Source: Phycisphaerae bacterium
GTDB lineage: Bacteria; Planctomycetota; Phycisphaerae; Sedimentisphaerales; Anaerobacaceae
NCBI GenBank assembly: GCA_030667885.1
Contig: DAOUVA010000239.1
Span: forward strand, 1 to 6,855
Direction of reading: 5' to 3'
DNA length: 6,855 bases
Below the pieces are notes generated by a model. That model was not told where the DNA came from. It saw nothing but the letters and a program-made list of their open reading frames with translations, and did no database searches. Each line of letters opens with the position of its first letter. The stretch's first letter is position 1. A program made the position numbers and the translations under genes. Below, piece after piece: positions 1 through 6,747 of the stretch.

Positions 1-2063
1 AACATTTCTTCATCGGTATAATCGTCTCCTGCCGCCAGTAAAAATTCCCAATTTTGTTTTGCAATCCAGAATTCTGCTGCTCGGCCCTTGTTTACCCCGA
101 CCCTTCTTATTTCAAGGATCTTATTGCCTTCAAACACGCCAACATCGAGGTTTTCGGTCAGATTTAGGAGAGTAGCTCTGAGTTCCTGCTCTCTGAGATA
201 GGCAAGTTCAGGGTCTGCCCTGCGATAGTGCCAAACCAGACAAAAATCCTTTTCTTCGACCGAAGAACCTGGGGTTCGGTCTGAGTAAAGCTCGAGAATA
301 GGCCTGATCGTTTCTTTCCAGTCTCCTGTAAAAGGCTCTAAACTTTTCCAATCTTCGTTTTTCCGTCTAATCCAACCTCCATGCTCGGCAACTAATTCTA
401 CCTCAAGATTGCCAAGCCATCTTTCCAGCGTTGTTCTGTCCCGCCCGCTTATTATTACCACGATGTTATTGGCATTGCTCGATAGACTCTGAAGCAAGCT
501 CATAATTTCCTCATCCGGCTTTGCCTCTGCAGGCTTGCCTTTAAAACTCACGAGCGTACCGTCGTAATCCAGCAGTAGCAATCGTCTCCGGCTTTTGGTG
601 TAATCACTAACTAAATTCTTCCTTGTAGTCTCCGATAGCTTGCGTACAGAGAGTTCTTGTTGTGTTTCTTTAATTTCGAATAACGCGTTCATAAAATCAC
701 TGCTCCATTTTGAAACATCATAACGTCTAAGCCTTTCCTGCATTAATCTGTTGCGCTCCATTTGCTCTAACAGGGGCATCTCGAGGGCTTCCTTGATCGC
801 TTTTATTATTGCTCCTTTATTGTTTGCATTGACTATCAGGGCCTCACCTAATTCACTTGCCGCACCGGCCATCTCGCTGAGAATCAAAACGCCTTTGCCT
901 TCGGCTTTGGTTGCTATAAACTCTTTCGCTATTAAGTTCATCCCGTCCCTCAGGGGCGTTACTAAAGCCACATCAGCAACGTTGTATAGTGCTGTAATCC
1001 TTCTGAAGGGCAGAGATCGGTAAAGATACCAGACTGGAACCCAGCCCATCGTACCATACACTCCATTGATCCTTCCCACAAGTTGTTCAAGCCTGTTTCT
1101 TAGCATTTTGTAGTCCTCAACGCCTGTGCGAGATGGGACAGCTACCATAATTAACGTGACTTTTTCCTTATATTCGGGATTTTCAGACAAGAATAAATCG
1201 AAAGCCTCTAATCGCTGGATAATACCCTTGGTGTAGTCTAGTCTGTCTATGGATATGATGATTTTGCGCTTTCCCACTTCCTGTAGTATTTTATCCACTT
1301 CATTCCTAATGCCAGCTTTACTGATAGCATGGGAATATTTTTCGTACTCGATGCCCATAGGGAAAGCATCGACCTTGATAACACGGTTGCCCATACCGAT
1401 CTTACCTAAGGTATGTTCAAAACCCATTATTCTACTTACGCTGCTGAGAAAGTGTCGAACGTAGCCATAGGTGTGGAATCCTATTAGGTCAGCTCCCAGC
1501 AAACCGTTCAGTATTTCTTCGCGCCAGGGCAGGAGTCGGAACAACTCAAATGAGGGCCACGGTATGTGCAGAAAAAAGCCGATTTCCAGATCTGGGAATT
1601 TCTCCCTAAGAAGTTGCGGTAGCAGCATTAATTGATAATCGTGCACCCAGATATAATCACCGGGTTTGGCGATTTTCATTACTTCATCACAAAAGATTTC
1701 ATTCACCTGCTTATATGTCTTCCAGAAGTGCTCTTCGTATACAGTACGCCCTGGAAAGTAATGAAAAAGAGGCCAAATTGTTTTGTTGCAAAATCCCAAA
1801 TAATAATGGTCGATTTGTTTTTTCGAAAGAAATACCGGCCGACAACTTTCTGCAGCCAGTCTTTCTCTGATTTGGTCCTTGTCCTTGCTGGCCAACTTCT
1901 CGCTTGTTATTCCCGGCCATCCTATCCAGAGCTGCTCGTAGGACTCGTGCAGTGAAGACAGGCCCGTAGCAAGCCCCCCCGGACTCGGAGAGAAGTGAAA
2001 CACACCTTTCCTTTTTGTAATATTAAATGGCAATCTATTCGCAACAACAAGCAATCTTCCCAT
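1..2063 (-). CDS. otsAB: Bifunctional trehalose-6-phosphate synthase/phosphatase (GT20-HAD fusion), 3' end missing
   Basis: The N-terminal GT20 domain should join UDP-glucose to glucose-6-phosphate, and the C-terminal HAD domain should remove the phosphate to give trehalose, in the cytosol. I translated it from ATG 2061-2063: 687 codons stay open to the left edge, so the stop is outside. GT20 signatures (about residues 1-475) are ANRLP (8-12), GG 29-30, WIGWPG (46-51), W97, HDY (141-143), IDRLDYTKG with R274 and K279, and RDGMNL (372-377) with E381. These match the donor-phosphate and sugar contacts of E. coli OtsA. HAD signatures are DYDGT (499-503), SGRD (539-542), EHG (560-562), K659 and GDDYTDEE (679-686), so the phosphatase looks active. 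Relatives of about 740 residues are known to me, so roughly 50 residues are missing. No frameshift was seen. A GT20 relative making glucosylglycerol phosphate is a less likely alternative. It is divergent from the glycosyltransferase at 2336. The ribosome site (GAGAA about 10 nt upstream) is weak. Confidence 0.95.
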   Translation of the reverse strand, partial: MGRLLVVANRLPFNITKRKGVFHFSPSPGGLATGLSSLHESYEQLWIGWPGITSEKLASKDKDQIRERLAAESCRPVFLSKKQIDHYYLGFCNKTIWPLFHYFPGRTVYEEHFWKTYKQVNEIFCDEVMKIAKPGDYIWVHDYQLMLLPQLLREKFPDLEIGFFLHIPWPSFELFRLLPWREEILNGLLGADLIGFHTYGYVRHFLSSVSRIMGFEHTLGKIGMGNRVIKVDAFPMGIEYEKYSHAISKAGIRNEVDKILQEVGKRKIIISIDRLDYTKGIIQRLEAFDLFLSENPEYKEKVTLIMVAVPSRTGVEDYKMLRNRLEQLVGRINGVYGTMGWVPVWYLYRSLPFRRITALYNVADVALVTPLRDGMNLIAKEFIATKAEGKGVLILSEMAGAASELGEALIVNANNKGAIIKAIKEALEMPLLEQMERNRLMQERLRRYDVSKWSSDFMNALFEIKETQQELSVRKLSETTRKNLVSDYTKSRRRLLLLDYDGTLVSFKGKPAEAKPDEEIMSLLQSLSSNANNIVVIISGRDRTTLERWLGNLEVELVAEHGGWIRRKNEDWKSLEPFTGDWKETIRPILELYSDRTPGSSVEEKDFCLVWHYRRADPELAYLREQELRATLLNLTENLDVGVFEGNKILEIRRVGVNKGRAAEFWIAKQNWEFLLAAGDDYTDEEM

Positions 2064-2140
2064 AATATTTGTTCTCTGTTAACGCTGTTTATATTCTGAA
2101 TCGTGATAGAAAAGGCAGAAAAAAAGTGCGTTTAGCAGTG

Positions 2141-2172
2141 TATGCTTTGATTTTCTTTGCAAAAATAGCATA
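2141..2172. repeat. Short inverted repeat in the trehalose-gene leader
   Basis: TATGCT (2141-2146) and AGCATA (2167-2172) are perfect 6-base arms around a 20-base AT-rich loop that could add a few T-A pairs. The repeat lies in the predicted transcribed leader between the promoter at 2184-2212 and the start codon. It could be a weak RNA hairpin or a protein site, but a 6-base arm in AT-rich DNA can also arise by chance. Confidence 0.25.
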
Positions 2173-2183
2173 AGCCTGCCATT

Positions 2184-2212
2184 AGTATATCAGAAGCACG
2201 AATACTCTGCAA
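2184..2212 (-). promoter_or_regulatory. Candidate sigma70-type promoter for the trehalose gene
   Basis: Read on the minus strand, a TTGCAG -35 box (2207-2212) is followed by exactly 17 bases and a TATACT -10 box (2184-2189). A TG one base upstream of the -10 box makes it an extended -10. Transcription would start near 2177 and leave a leader of about 110 nt before the ATG at 2063. The motif match is seen directly; activity is inferred. Confidence 0.6.
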
Positions 2213-2320
2213 GGCAACTGATTTTGATTTTTACAGTGGCTTAAAAATCATCTTTACGATAATATATTATTCATACAATATACGACATGGGATATACGAA
2301 ACAGTAGCAAGTGAGTGAAC

Positions 2321-2326
2321 AAGGAG
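2321..2326 (+). promoter_or_regulatory. Ribosome binding site that decides the glycosyltransferase start
   Basis: AAGGAG sits 9 bases before the TTG at 2336. The alternative in-frame GTG at 2315 lies upstream of this site and has no purine-rich motif at a suitable distance. The site therefore argues for TTG 2336 as the start codon. Confidence 0.7.
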
Positions 2327-2335
2327 CAGACGAAT

Positions 2336-3430
2336 TTGGCATTGGAAAACATCACAAAGAAATCACTTCGATTAGCTTTGATTGCTTCGGAACATACGGT
2401 ATCTGAATACTCTATATTCTTAGAGCACCTGTTGGTTGGTCTGGCTGATGAGTCGATACCGGTGGCTTTAGTTTGTCCGCCTGGCTGTGATATGGATTCT
2501 ATGTTTACAGGGACCGCTGAGATTATAGAATACCCTGTTTTCGAGCTGCCGTTGACCGAACATTTAAATAGAAGGCTGCTTATTGAAAGGCTCGCAAAGT
2601 TCAAGCCTACGGTTTTGCACTGCTTATGCGAGAGCAGGGCATTGCTTACGAGGCGGTTAACTCGTCGATTGGATTTGCCTTATATATTGACGGTTAATTC
2701 CCTCGCTAAACAGTTGGTTCGGTTTTCTGTTTCGCCGAGGCGTTGTTCAAAAATCATTACCCCGGCAAAAAGTATTGCTGAAGATATTGCCGGAGCCTTT
2801 CCTCGCTTTAGCGATATAATTGAGCAGATAAATATAGGCACTTTTGTGGTCGAAGATAAGGGATGTTTTTCTGATTCTTCCCGCTGTGCAACTATTGTGA
2901 TGACTCAATCTTTGGATAATGTGGACAGCATAGAGAAATTATTTACTGCGATCAGACATCTTATGATTGACGGGTATGAATTTATGATGATTGTAACAGG
3001 CAACGGACGGGGCGAAGGGCAGTTGCGGCAATTGCTGGCTGCGCTCGGTCTCTTGCAGACCGTTACTATTGTTCCAAGATTAAAGCCCTGGCGGTCGCTT
3101 CTTGGGGCAGGTGATATTTTCGTACAGCCGCAGCCTGACTATGCCTTTAATCCTTTGTTATTGGAGGCGATGAGTGTCGGTTCTGTTGTCGCGACTTGTA
3201 AGGGCGGCGTCGATGATTTGATTATCGATGGCACGACCGCCTTAATCTTTGATCCGGATGATGAGCTTAGTATAGTGAGTACACTTCAACGTTTGTTAAA
3301 CAAACGTGATTTTGCACGTAAAATCGCCAAAACGTCACAGCAGCATTTAAAAGATAATCACACTGTCAGCAAGATGATTTCATCCACACTCCAGACCTAT
3401 GAGCAGGCTCAGCAGTGGCTGAAAAGCTGA
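2336..3430 (+). CDS. GT-B fold glycosyltransferase, GT4-like, divergent active site
   Basis: Predicted cytoplasmic or membrane-associated sugar transferase; donor and acceptor cannot be told. The TTG start gives 364 residues (a GTG at 2315 would add 7), a normal GT4 length. The N-terminal half opens with a Rossmann-like strand (LRLALIASEH) as in GT-B acceptor domains. The C-terminal half has the family pattern: VTGNGRGEGQL (G222-G228 region), the strand TIVPRL, the GAGDIFVQPQ segment, LLLEAMSVG (E277), GGVDDLI and the DGTTALIFDPDDE loop. Two usual features are absent. The first Glu of the E-x7-E motif is Tyr269 (Asp268 just before), and the GRL...KG phosphate-binding stretch reads as TQSLDNVDSIEKL. 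No signal peptide or membrane segment is evident. It stands alone, divergent from the trehalose gene and about 195 bases before the next gene. It could be a glycosyltransferase with altered chemistry or an inactive homologue. The fold is fairly sure, the function unknown. Confidence 0.85.
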   Translation: MALENITKKSLRLALIASEHTVSEYSIFLEHLLVGLADESIPVALVCPPGCDMDSMFTGTAEIIEYPVFELPLTEHLNRRLLIERLAKFKPTVLHCLCESRALLTRRLTRRLDLPYILTVNSLAKQLVRFSVSPRRCSKIITPAKSIAEDIAGAFPRFSDIIEQINIGTFVVEDKGCFSDSSRCATIVMTQSLDNVDSIEKLFTAIRHLMIDGYEFMMIVTGNGRGEGQLRQLLAALGLLQTVTIVPRLKPWRSLLGAGDIFVQPQPDYAFNPLLLEAMSVGSVVATCKGGVDDLIIDGTTALIFDPDDELSIVSTLQRLLNKRDFARKIAKTSQQHLKDNHTVSKMISSTLQTYEQAQQWLKS

Positions 3431-3531
3431 ATGTGAATATTTCGTGTTGTTTCGGCTTCACTTTCTCTAACACATAGATTTTGATGTCAGAATATTATAA
3501 ATTTTTGTAATAAAAGTGCCTTCTTTGCGTC

Positions 3532-3537
3532 TATAAT
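3532..3537 (+). promoter_or_regulatory. Possible -10 box upstream of the LolA-like/thioredoxin gene
   Basis: A perfect TATAAT lies about 90 bases before the ATG at 3626. The best -35 resemblance (TTGTAA, 3505-3510) is 21 bases away, too far for a standard sigma70 site, so this is weak. The rest of the 3431-3625 gap is AT-rich and shows no convincing terminator for the upstream gene, so read-through from the glycosyltransferase is possible. Confidence 0.3.
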
Positions 3538-3612
3538 ATAAGATAAAGTTGTAGTTATCATGCGGAAGCTGTTTTAGTTTAGTCTTGATGAAGCAAGTCG
3601 TATTTTTTATCG

Positions 3613-3617
3613 AAAGG
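3613..3617 (+). promoter_or_regulatory. Ribosome binding site that decides the start at 3626
   Basis: AAAGG ends 8 bases before the ATG at 3626. It overlaps the upstream in-frame GTG at 3617, which therefore cannot use it. This supports ATG 3626 and a protein beginning MRTINTFYL. Confidence 0.6.
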
Positions 3618-3625
3618 TGCGGATT

Positions 3626-5071
3626 ATGAGAACAATCAACACTTTTTATCTTACAGTGGCTTTTTGGATTGTGTTGTGTAATAACAGCATGATTTTTTGC
3701 AAAGAAATCGATGTTCCTGGTGAGGCGGAGCAGCTTCGGTTATTTCTTCTAAAAGGCTACGAATCAGCTAAGTCTGTTTTGGAGGATGTCAGGGTAGAAT
3801 ACGAGAAAACGCAAGTTCCTGTAAATCCTCCTCCACTAAATCCTGCTGTTCTTGAAAAACTTAACATGAAGAAGCAACCTGATATTGATAGATTAAGGTT
3901 CGCTCATGTAGAAGAATACGTTCAAAAGAATGGTAAAGAAAGGTGGGTGTTTTTGTATCATGGAAAGTCAGCTCCCACAGAGGATGTATCTTATCAAACA
4001 GGATTGATAGGGACAGAAAATTCTCCTCCTTTCAAAGTTGTTAATGACAAATACTTCCTGGATTACTATCCCACGAAAAACGATGGAGTCACGAAAGTGG
4101 GCCGGGCTACATTAAACGCAAGAAAAACGGCTTTATTTGAATCCTATGGATCGAGAGTTTGCGCGCCGGTTCAATTCTTTGGGTATTATCCCGGTAATAT
4201 GCCCGATGATGTCCTCTCAAGTCCTCAGTTGAAGATTCAAACCAAGTCCGAAAAAATAAGTGACTTATTGGCATATAAAGTCAGTGCTCAGATTCAAATA
4301 AAAAAGACAAAGTTCAATATGGTTTACTGGTTAGCTCCGGAACGTTCCTGTCTGCCTGTCAAAACAGAAGTCGAAATGAATGGTAGGTTAGTAAGCCTTT
4401 TAGAAGCAAAGGAATTTGTTGAACTGGAGGATGGGAGATGGGCTATTAAGTCAATTATTCAGAGAAACTTCTGGTATAGAGAAGGTGAACAAGTCCCTAT
4501 GGAATCGGTTAATGTAGTATATACCATGAGAAAGCTGGAGCTTCATCCTGAGATTGATGAAAACAAGATATTTTTTACTTCACCTGACCGTTTACCTGAG
4601 GGTGTTCATGTAATTGATAAACGTTCTGGAAATTCGCCCGGTTACATTAACAATCCTGCTCCGCCGAGTCTTATAGGTGAGGTCTTGTCTGATTTTAAAA
4701 ACTTAAAAGTTAAATATTTTCAAAAGCAGGCACAAGAAAAAATAATACTTATTTGTTTTTTTGATATGGAGCAGAGGCCATCGCGAAACTGCCTTCGGCA
4801 GTTGAGCAAAAAAGCACAAGAGCTTAAGGCAAAAGATGTAGTAATTGTTGCAATCCAAGCTTTGAAAGTTGATGAAAACATACTCAACGAATGGACGAAA
4901 AAATATAAAAATCCTTTTCCTGTTGGCATGGTTCAAGGCAATGAAGAAAAAACACGCTTCGCCTGGGGCATCCGCTCACTGCCTTGGTTGATTCTAACCA
5001 ACCGACGACATATCGTTACCGCGGAAGGTTTTTCGCTGGCAGAGCTAAATGAAAAAATCAAGGAGCAGTGA
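3626..5071 (+). CDS. Exported LolA-like protein with C-terminal thioredoxin-fold domain (SxxC)
   Basis: The 481-residue protein starts with a signal-peptide-like segment (about residues 1-25: Arg2, then a hydrophobic run ending near SMIFC), so it is probably exported. No proper lipobox is visible. Residues about 35-330 resemble the LolA/outer-membrane lipoprotein-sorting fold: repeated strands, a WLAPERSCLPVKTE segment (235-248), then GRLVSLLEAKEF and a DGRWAIKS strand. This is judged from pattern only. Residues about 370-480 look like a TlpA/redoxin domain: strand IILICFFD, then QRPSRNC (383-389) where TlpA has its WCxxC, a helix, strand VVIVAIQA, and SLPWLIL with the expected cis-Pro453. 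The first redox Cys is Ser386; only Cys389 remains. Classical disulfide exchange is therefore doubtful, and a binding or single-Cys role is possible. I recall similar QRPSRNC domains in planctomycetes. Function is unknown. The stop codon sits 4 bases from the convergent dapA stop. Confidence 0.85.
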   Translation: MRTINTFYLTVAFWIVLCNNSMIFCKEIDVPGEAEQLRLFLLKGYESAKSVLEDVRVEYEKTQVPVNPPPLNPAVLEKLNMKKQPDIDRLRFAHVEEYVQKNGKERWVFLYHGKSAPTEDVSYQTGLIGTENSPPFKVVNDKYFLDYYPTKNDGVTKVGRATLNARKTALFESYGSRVCAPVQFFGYYPGNMPDDVLSSPQLKIQTKSEKISDLLAYKVSAQIQIKKTKFNMVYWLAPERSCLPVKTEVEMNGRLVSLLEAKEFVELEDGRWAIKSIIQRNFWYREGEQVPMESVNVVYTMRKLELHPEIDENKIFFTSPDRLPEGVHVIDKRSGNSPGYINNPAPPSLIGEVLSDFKNLKVKYFQKQAQEKIILICFFDMEQRPSRNCLRQLSKKAQELKAKDVVIVAIQALKVDENILNEWTKKYKNPFPVGMVQGNEEKTRFAWGIRSLPWLILTNRRHIVTAEGFSLAELNEKIKEQ

Positions 5072-5077
5072 TTTTTT
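5052..5077. terminator. AT-rich inverted repeat between convergent genes, possible bidirectional terminator
   Basis: AAAAAATCA (5052-5060) and TGATTTTTT (5069-5077) form a perfect 9-base inverted repeat around the 8-base loop AGGAGCAG. Either strand gives a hairpin with an A-tract before it and a T-tract after it. The right arm contains the TGA stop of the plus-strand gene and the first bases of the dapA TAA stop. The stem has only two G-C pairs, so strength is doubtful. Position between convergent genes is the main support. Confidence 0.4.
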
Positions 5078-5948
5078 AGTTTAGCAATCCATAGTCTTCC
5101 AGTGTTTGTTTCAGGATGGCTTTTTTATCTTCTTCCAGAGGTGTCATCGGTAGGCGCAGTTCCTCCGAAGCCATATTCAGCATTGCCATCGCCGCTTTAA
5201 TCGGTATCGGGTTGGTCGCTAAGGTAAGCATACTTTTGCATAGTGTAAACAGCTTTTTGTGCCATTGCCTTGCTGTGACCAAATCACCTTCCAGGATTAA
5301 ATCCGTCATTGCTTTAACATCGGCAGGGACGATGTTAGCCACAACGCTGATAACACCCTTGCCACCGATTGAAGCTAACGGCAGGGTAAGAGAATCATCA
5401 CCCGAGATGATGGTTATATTGCATCGAGCGGCAATTTCGCTGGCCTGATCCAGACTGCCGGTCGCCTCTTTAATTGCGACAATATTTTCAAGCTCTGCTA
5501 AACGCGCTATTGTCTCGGGTGTCATACCTGCTGCACATCGGCCCGGTATGTTATACAATACTATCGGCAGGTCAACCTCCTCTGCTATCGCCTTGAAATG
5601 CTGATAAAAACCTTCCTGCGTGGGTTTATTATAGTACGGCCCGACCTGCAGAGTCGCATCAGCGCCTACCTTTTTTGAAAATTCGGTAAAGTCAATTGCC
5701 TCAGCGGTGCTGTTCGAGCCGGCACCTGCAATTACGGGGACTTGTCCGCCCACAGCCTTGACAACTCTTTCGATGACCTGTTTATGCTCATCGGGACTTA
5801 ACGTTGGGCATTCGCCGGTCGTCCCTACCGGAACTATTGCGTCTATGCCGTTGGCCAATTGGAAATCAATCAGCTCATCCAGCGTTTGAAAATCAATTTC
5901 GCCCTCCTGAAAAGGCGTAATCAGCGCTACCATTGCCCCTGTAAACAT
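5076..5948 (-). CDS. dapA: 4-hydroxy-tetrahydrodipicolinate synthase
   Basis: It condenses pyruvate with aspartate-4-semialdehyde in the first committed step of the lysine/diaminopimelate pathway, in the cytosol. The 290-residue length is typical. The class I aldolase barrel shows VGTTGE (41-46, T43/T44), GPYYNKPTQEG (103-113, Tyr106), YNIPGR (132-137, Tyr132, Arg137), the Schiff-base lysine in IKEATG (Lys160) and GDD (183-185). These equal E. coli T44/T45, Y107, Y133, R138 and K161 with a one-residue shift. Of the E. coli lysine-feedback site, His56, Asn80, Glu84 and Tyr106 are kept (H55, N79, E83, Y105), but His53 is Pro52 and Ser48 is Cys47, so inhibition by lysine is possible but not certain. 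The ATG at 5948 follows AAAGGAG by 8 bases. It lies 20 bases after pdxJ and is probably cotranscribed with it. Sugar-acid aldolase relatives are unlikely given the complete residue set. Confidence 0.97.
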   Translation of the reverse strand: MFTGAMVALITPFQEGEIDFQTLDELIDFQLANGIDAIVPVGTTGECPTLSPDEHKQVIERVVKAVGGQVPVIAGAGSNSTAEAIDFTEFSKKVGADATLQVGPYYNKPTQEGFYQHFKAIAEEVDLPIVLYNIPGRCAAGMTPETIARLAELENIVAIKEATGSLDQASEIAARCNITIISGDDSLTLPLASIGGKGVISVVANIVPADVKAMTDLILEGDLVTARQWHKKLFTLCKSMLTLATNPIPIKAAMAMLNMASEELRLPMTPLEEDKKAILKQTLEDYGLLN

Positions 5949-5956
5949 TTTTTTAG

Positions 5957-5963
5957 CTCCTTT
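5957..5963 (-). promoter_or_regulatory. Ribosome binding site of dapA in the pdxJ-dapA gap
   Basis: AAAGGAG (minus strand) lies 8 bases before the dapA ATG and inside the 20-base gap after the pdxJ stop. The gap has room for a ribosome site but not for a separate promoter, which supports cotranscription. Confidence 0.7.
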
Positions 5964-5968
5964 ATGAA

Positions 5969-6694
5969 CTACGAACCGAATTTGTCTATCAGTTTTATCA
6001 TTTCTGCTGTTGCCTGTCTTATCCCCACAAAGACCGCCCGTGCTATAATACTATGGCCGATATTGAACTCACAAAGATTTGTAATGCGGGCTACGCCTTC
6101 GATATTACGATATGTCAGTCCATGTCCTGCATGAACAACCAGTTTGTTTTCCATTGCCAGGTTTTTGCCGGCCTGCAACTCGTTCAGTCTTTTTTTGACG
6201 GCTCTTTGACTGACGGCGTTTGCGTACATGCCGGTATGCAGCTCTATAGCGTCACAGCCGGTTTGGGCCGAAGCGATTATTTGCTCTTTGTCGGGTGCAA
6301 TAAAAGTACTTACCAGAATGCGTTTCTTGTGCATCCTTTTGACAACATCGGCAAGACGTCTTTTGTATTTGAGGCAATCCAGACCGCCTTCGGTGGTCAG
6401 CTCGGCTCTTTTTTCGGGCACTAAGGTCACCTGGTCGGGCCGAATTTCTTCGGCGATTTTAACTATGGGTTCCGCCATACACATCTCAAGATTCAATTTG
6501 CATGCGACCGTTTCTTTTAACAGCCGAACGTCTCTGTCACAGATATGCCTTCTGTCCTGGCGCAGGTGTATGGTTATTCCGTTTGCCCCGGCCAGTTCGC
6601 ATTCGGCCGCCGCCCAGACAGGGTCCGGCTCATCGGTCTTGCGTGCCTGACGTACTGTCGCAACATGATCGATATTGACATTTAATACAGCCAT
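5969..6694 (-). CDS. pdxJ: Pyridoxine 5'-phosphate synthase
   Basis: It makes pyridoxine 5'-phosphate from 1-deoxy-D-xylulose 5-phosphate and 3-amino-2-oxopropyl phosphate, the last ring-forming step of the DXP-dependent vitamin B6 route, in the cytosol. The 241-residue length is typical. Family signatures are NVNIDHVATVRQAR (5-18, with N7, D9, H10), HLRQDRRHI (43-51, His43, Arg45, His50), NLEM (Glu70), ELHTG (Glu151), HAGHGL (His191) and GHSI (213-216). His43, Glu70 and His191 correspond to E. coli catalytic residues His45, Glu72 and His193. The ATG at 6694 follows AAGGA by 6 bases. A promoter lies just upstream and dapA follows after 20 bases. The expected partner PdxA is not in the window. 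Confidence 0.97.
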   Translation of the reverse strand: MAVLNVNIDHVATVRQARKTDEPDPVWAAAECELAGANGITIHLRQDRRHICDRDVRLLKETVACKLNLEMCMAEPIVKIAEEIRPDQVTLVPEKRAELTTEGGLDCLKYKRRLADVVKRMHKKRILVSTFIAPDKEQIIASAQTGCDAIELHTGMYANAVSQRAVKKRLNELQAGKNLAMENKLVVHAGHGLTYRNIEGVARITNLCEFNIGHSIIARAVFVGIRQATAEMIKLIDKFGS

Positions 6695-6719
6695 TTTTTA
6701 TCCTTAATAAATCTCAGTA

Positions 6720-6747
6720 ATTATATCATCGTGGTGGTTTCTATCAA
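6720..6747 (-). promoter_or_regulatory. Strong candidate sigma70-type promoter of the pdxJ-dapA operon
   Basis: On the minus strand TTGATA (6742-6747) is followed by 16 bases and a perfect TATAAT (6720-6725). Initiation would fall near 6713, giving a leader of only about 20 nt with the pdxJ ribosome site AAGGA at 6701-6705. The -35 box overlaps the stop codon (6744-6746) of the upstream partial gene. Motifs are seen directly; use is inferred. Confidence 0.65.

Larger units (their letters stand above)
2064..2335. other. Divergent AT-rich intergenic region
   Basis: This 272-base gap separates the trehalose gene (left) from the glycosyltransferase (right). It holds the minus-strand promoter and the leader repeat described separately. 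For the plus strand I see only weak pairings such as TTTACG (2253-2258), 15 bases, TACAAT (2274-2279). A 12-base perfect AT palindrome (ATAATATATTAT, 2259-2270) lies inside that pairing. No RNA gene or convincing small ORF was found. Confidence 0.6.

Noticed and set aside
1632..1955. Plus-strand open frame of 107 codons.
   Set aside because: It is antisense to conserved GT20 motifs including HDY, so it is a shadow of the trehalose gene. Other open frames opposite dapA, pdxJ and the trehalose gene were dismissed for the same reason.
1974..1980. Run of seven C bases early in the trehalose gene, a possible frameshift or slippage site.
   Set aside because: The frame is intact across it and encodes the expected Pro-Gly-Gly before LATGL, so there is no sign of a shift.
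2259..2270. Perfect 12-base palindrome ATAATATATTAT in the divergent intergenic region, considered as an operator.
   Set aside because: It is pure A/T in AT-rich DNA, where such palindromes are common; there is no second copy.
3433..3462. GTGAA/TTCAC inverted repeat followed by a T-rich stretch after the glycosyltransferase, considered as a terminator.
   Set aside because: Only 5 pairs around a loop of about 20 bases and a broken T-run; too weak to call.
3588..3629. A 13-codon ATG frame whose TGA overlaps the ATG at 3626, like a leader peptide.
   Set aside because: No ribosome binding site precedes its ATG and the peptide has no recognisable feature.
4787..4803. Perfect hairpin with 7-base arms (AACTGCC/GGCAGTT) and a TTC loop.
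   Set aside because: It lies inside the coding sequence over the SxxC codons and no T-run follows on either strand, so it is not a terminator. Codon constraint can explain it.
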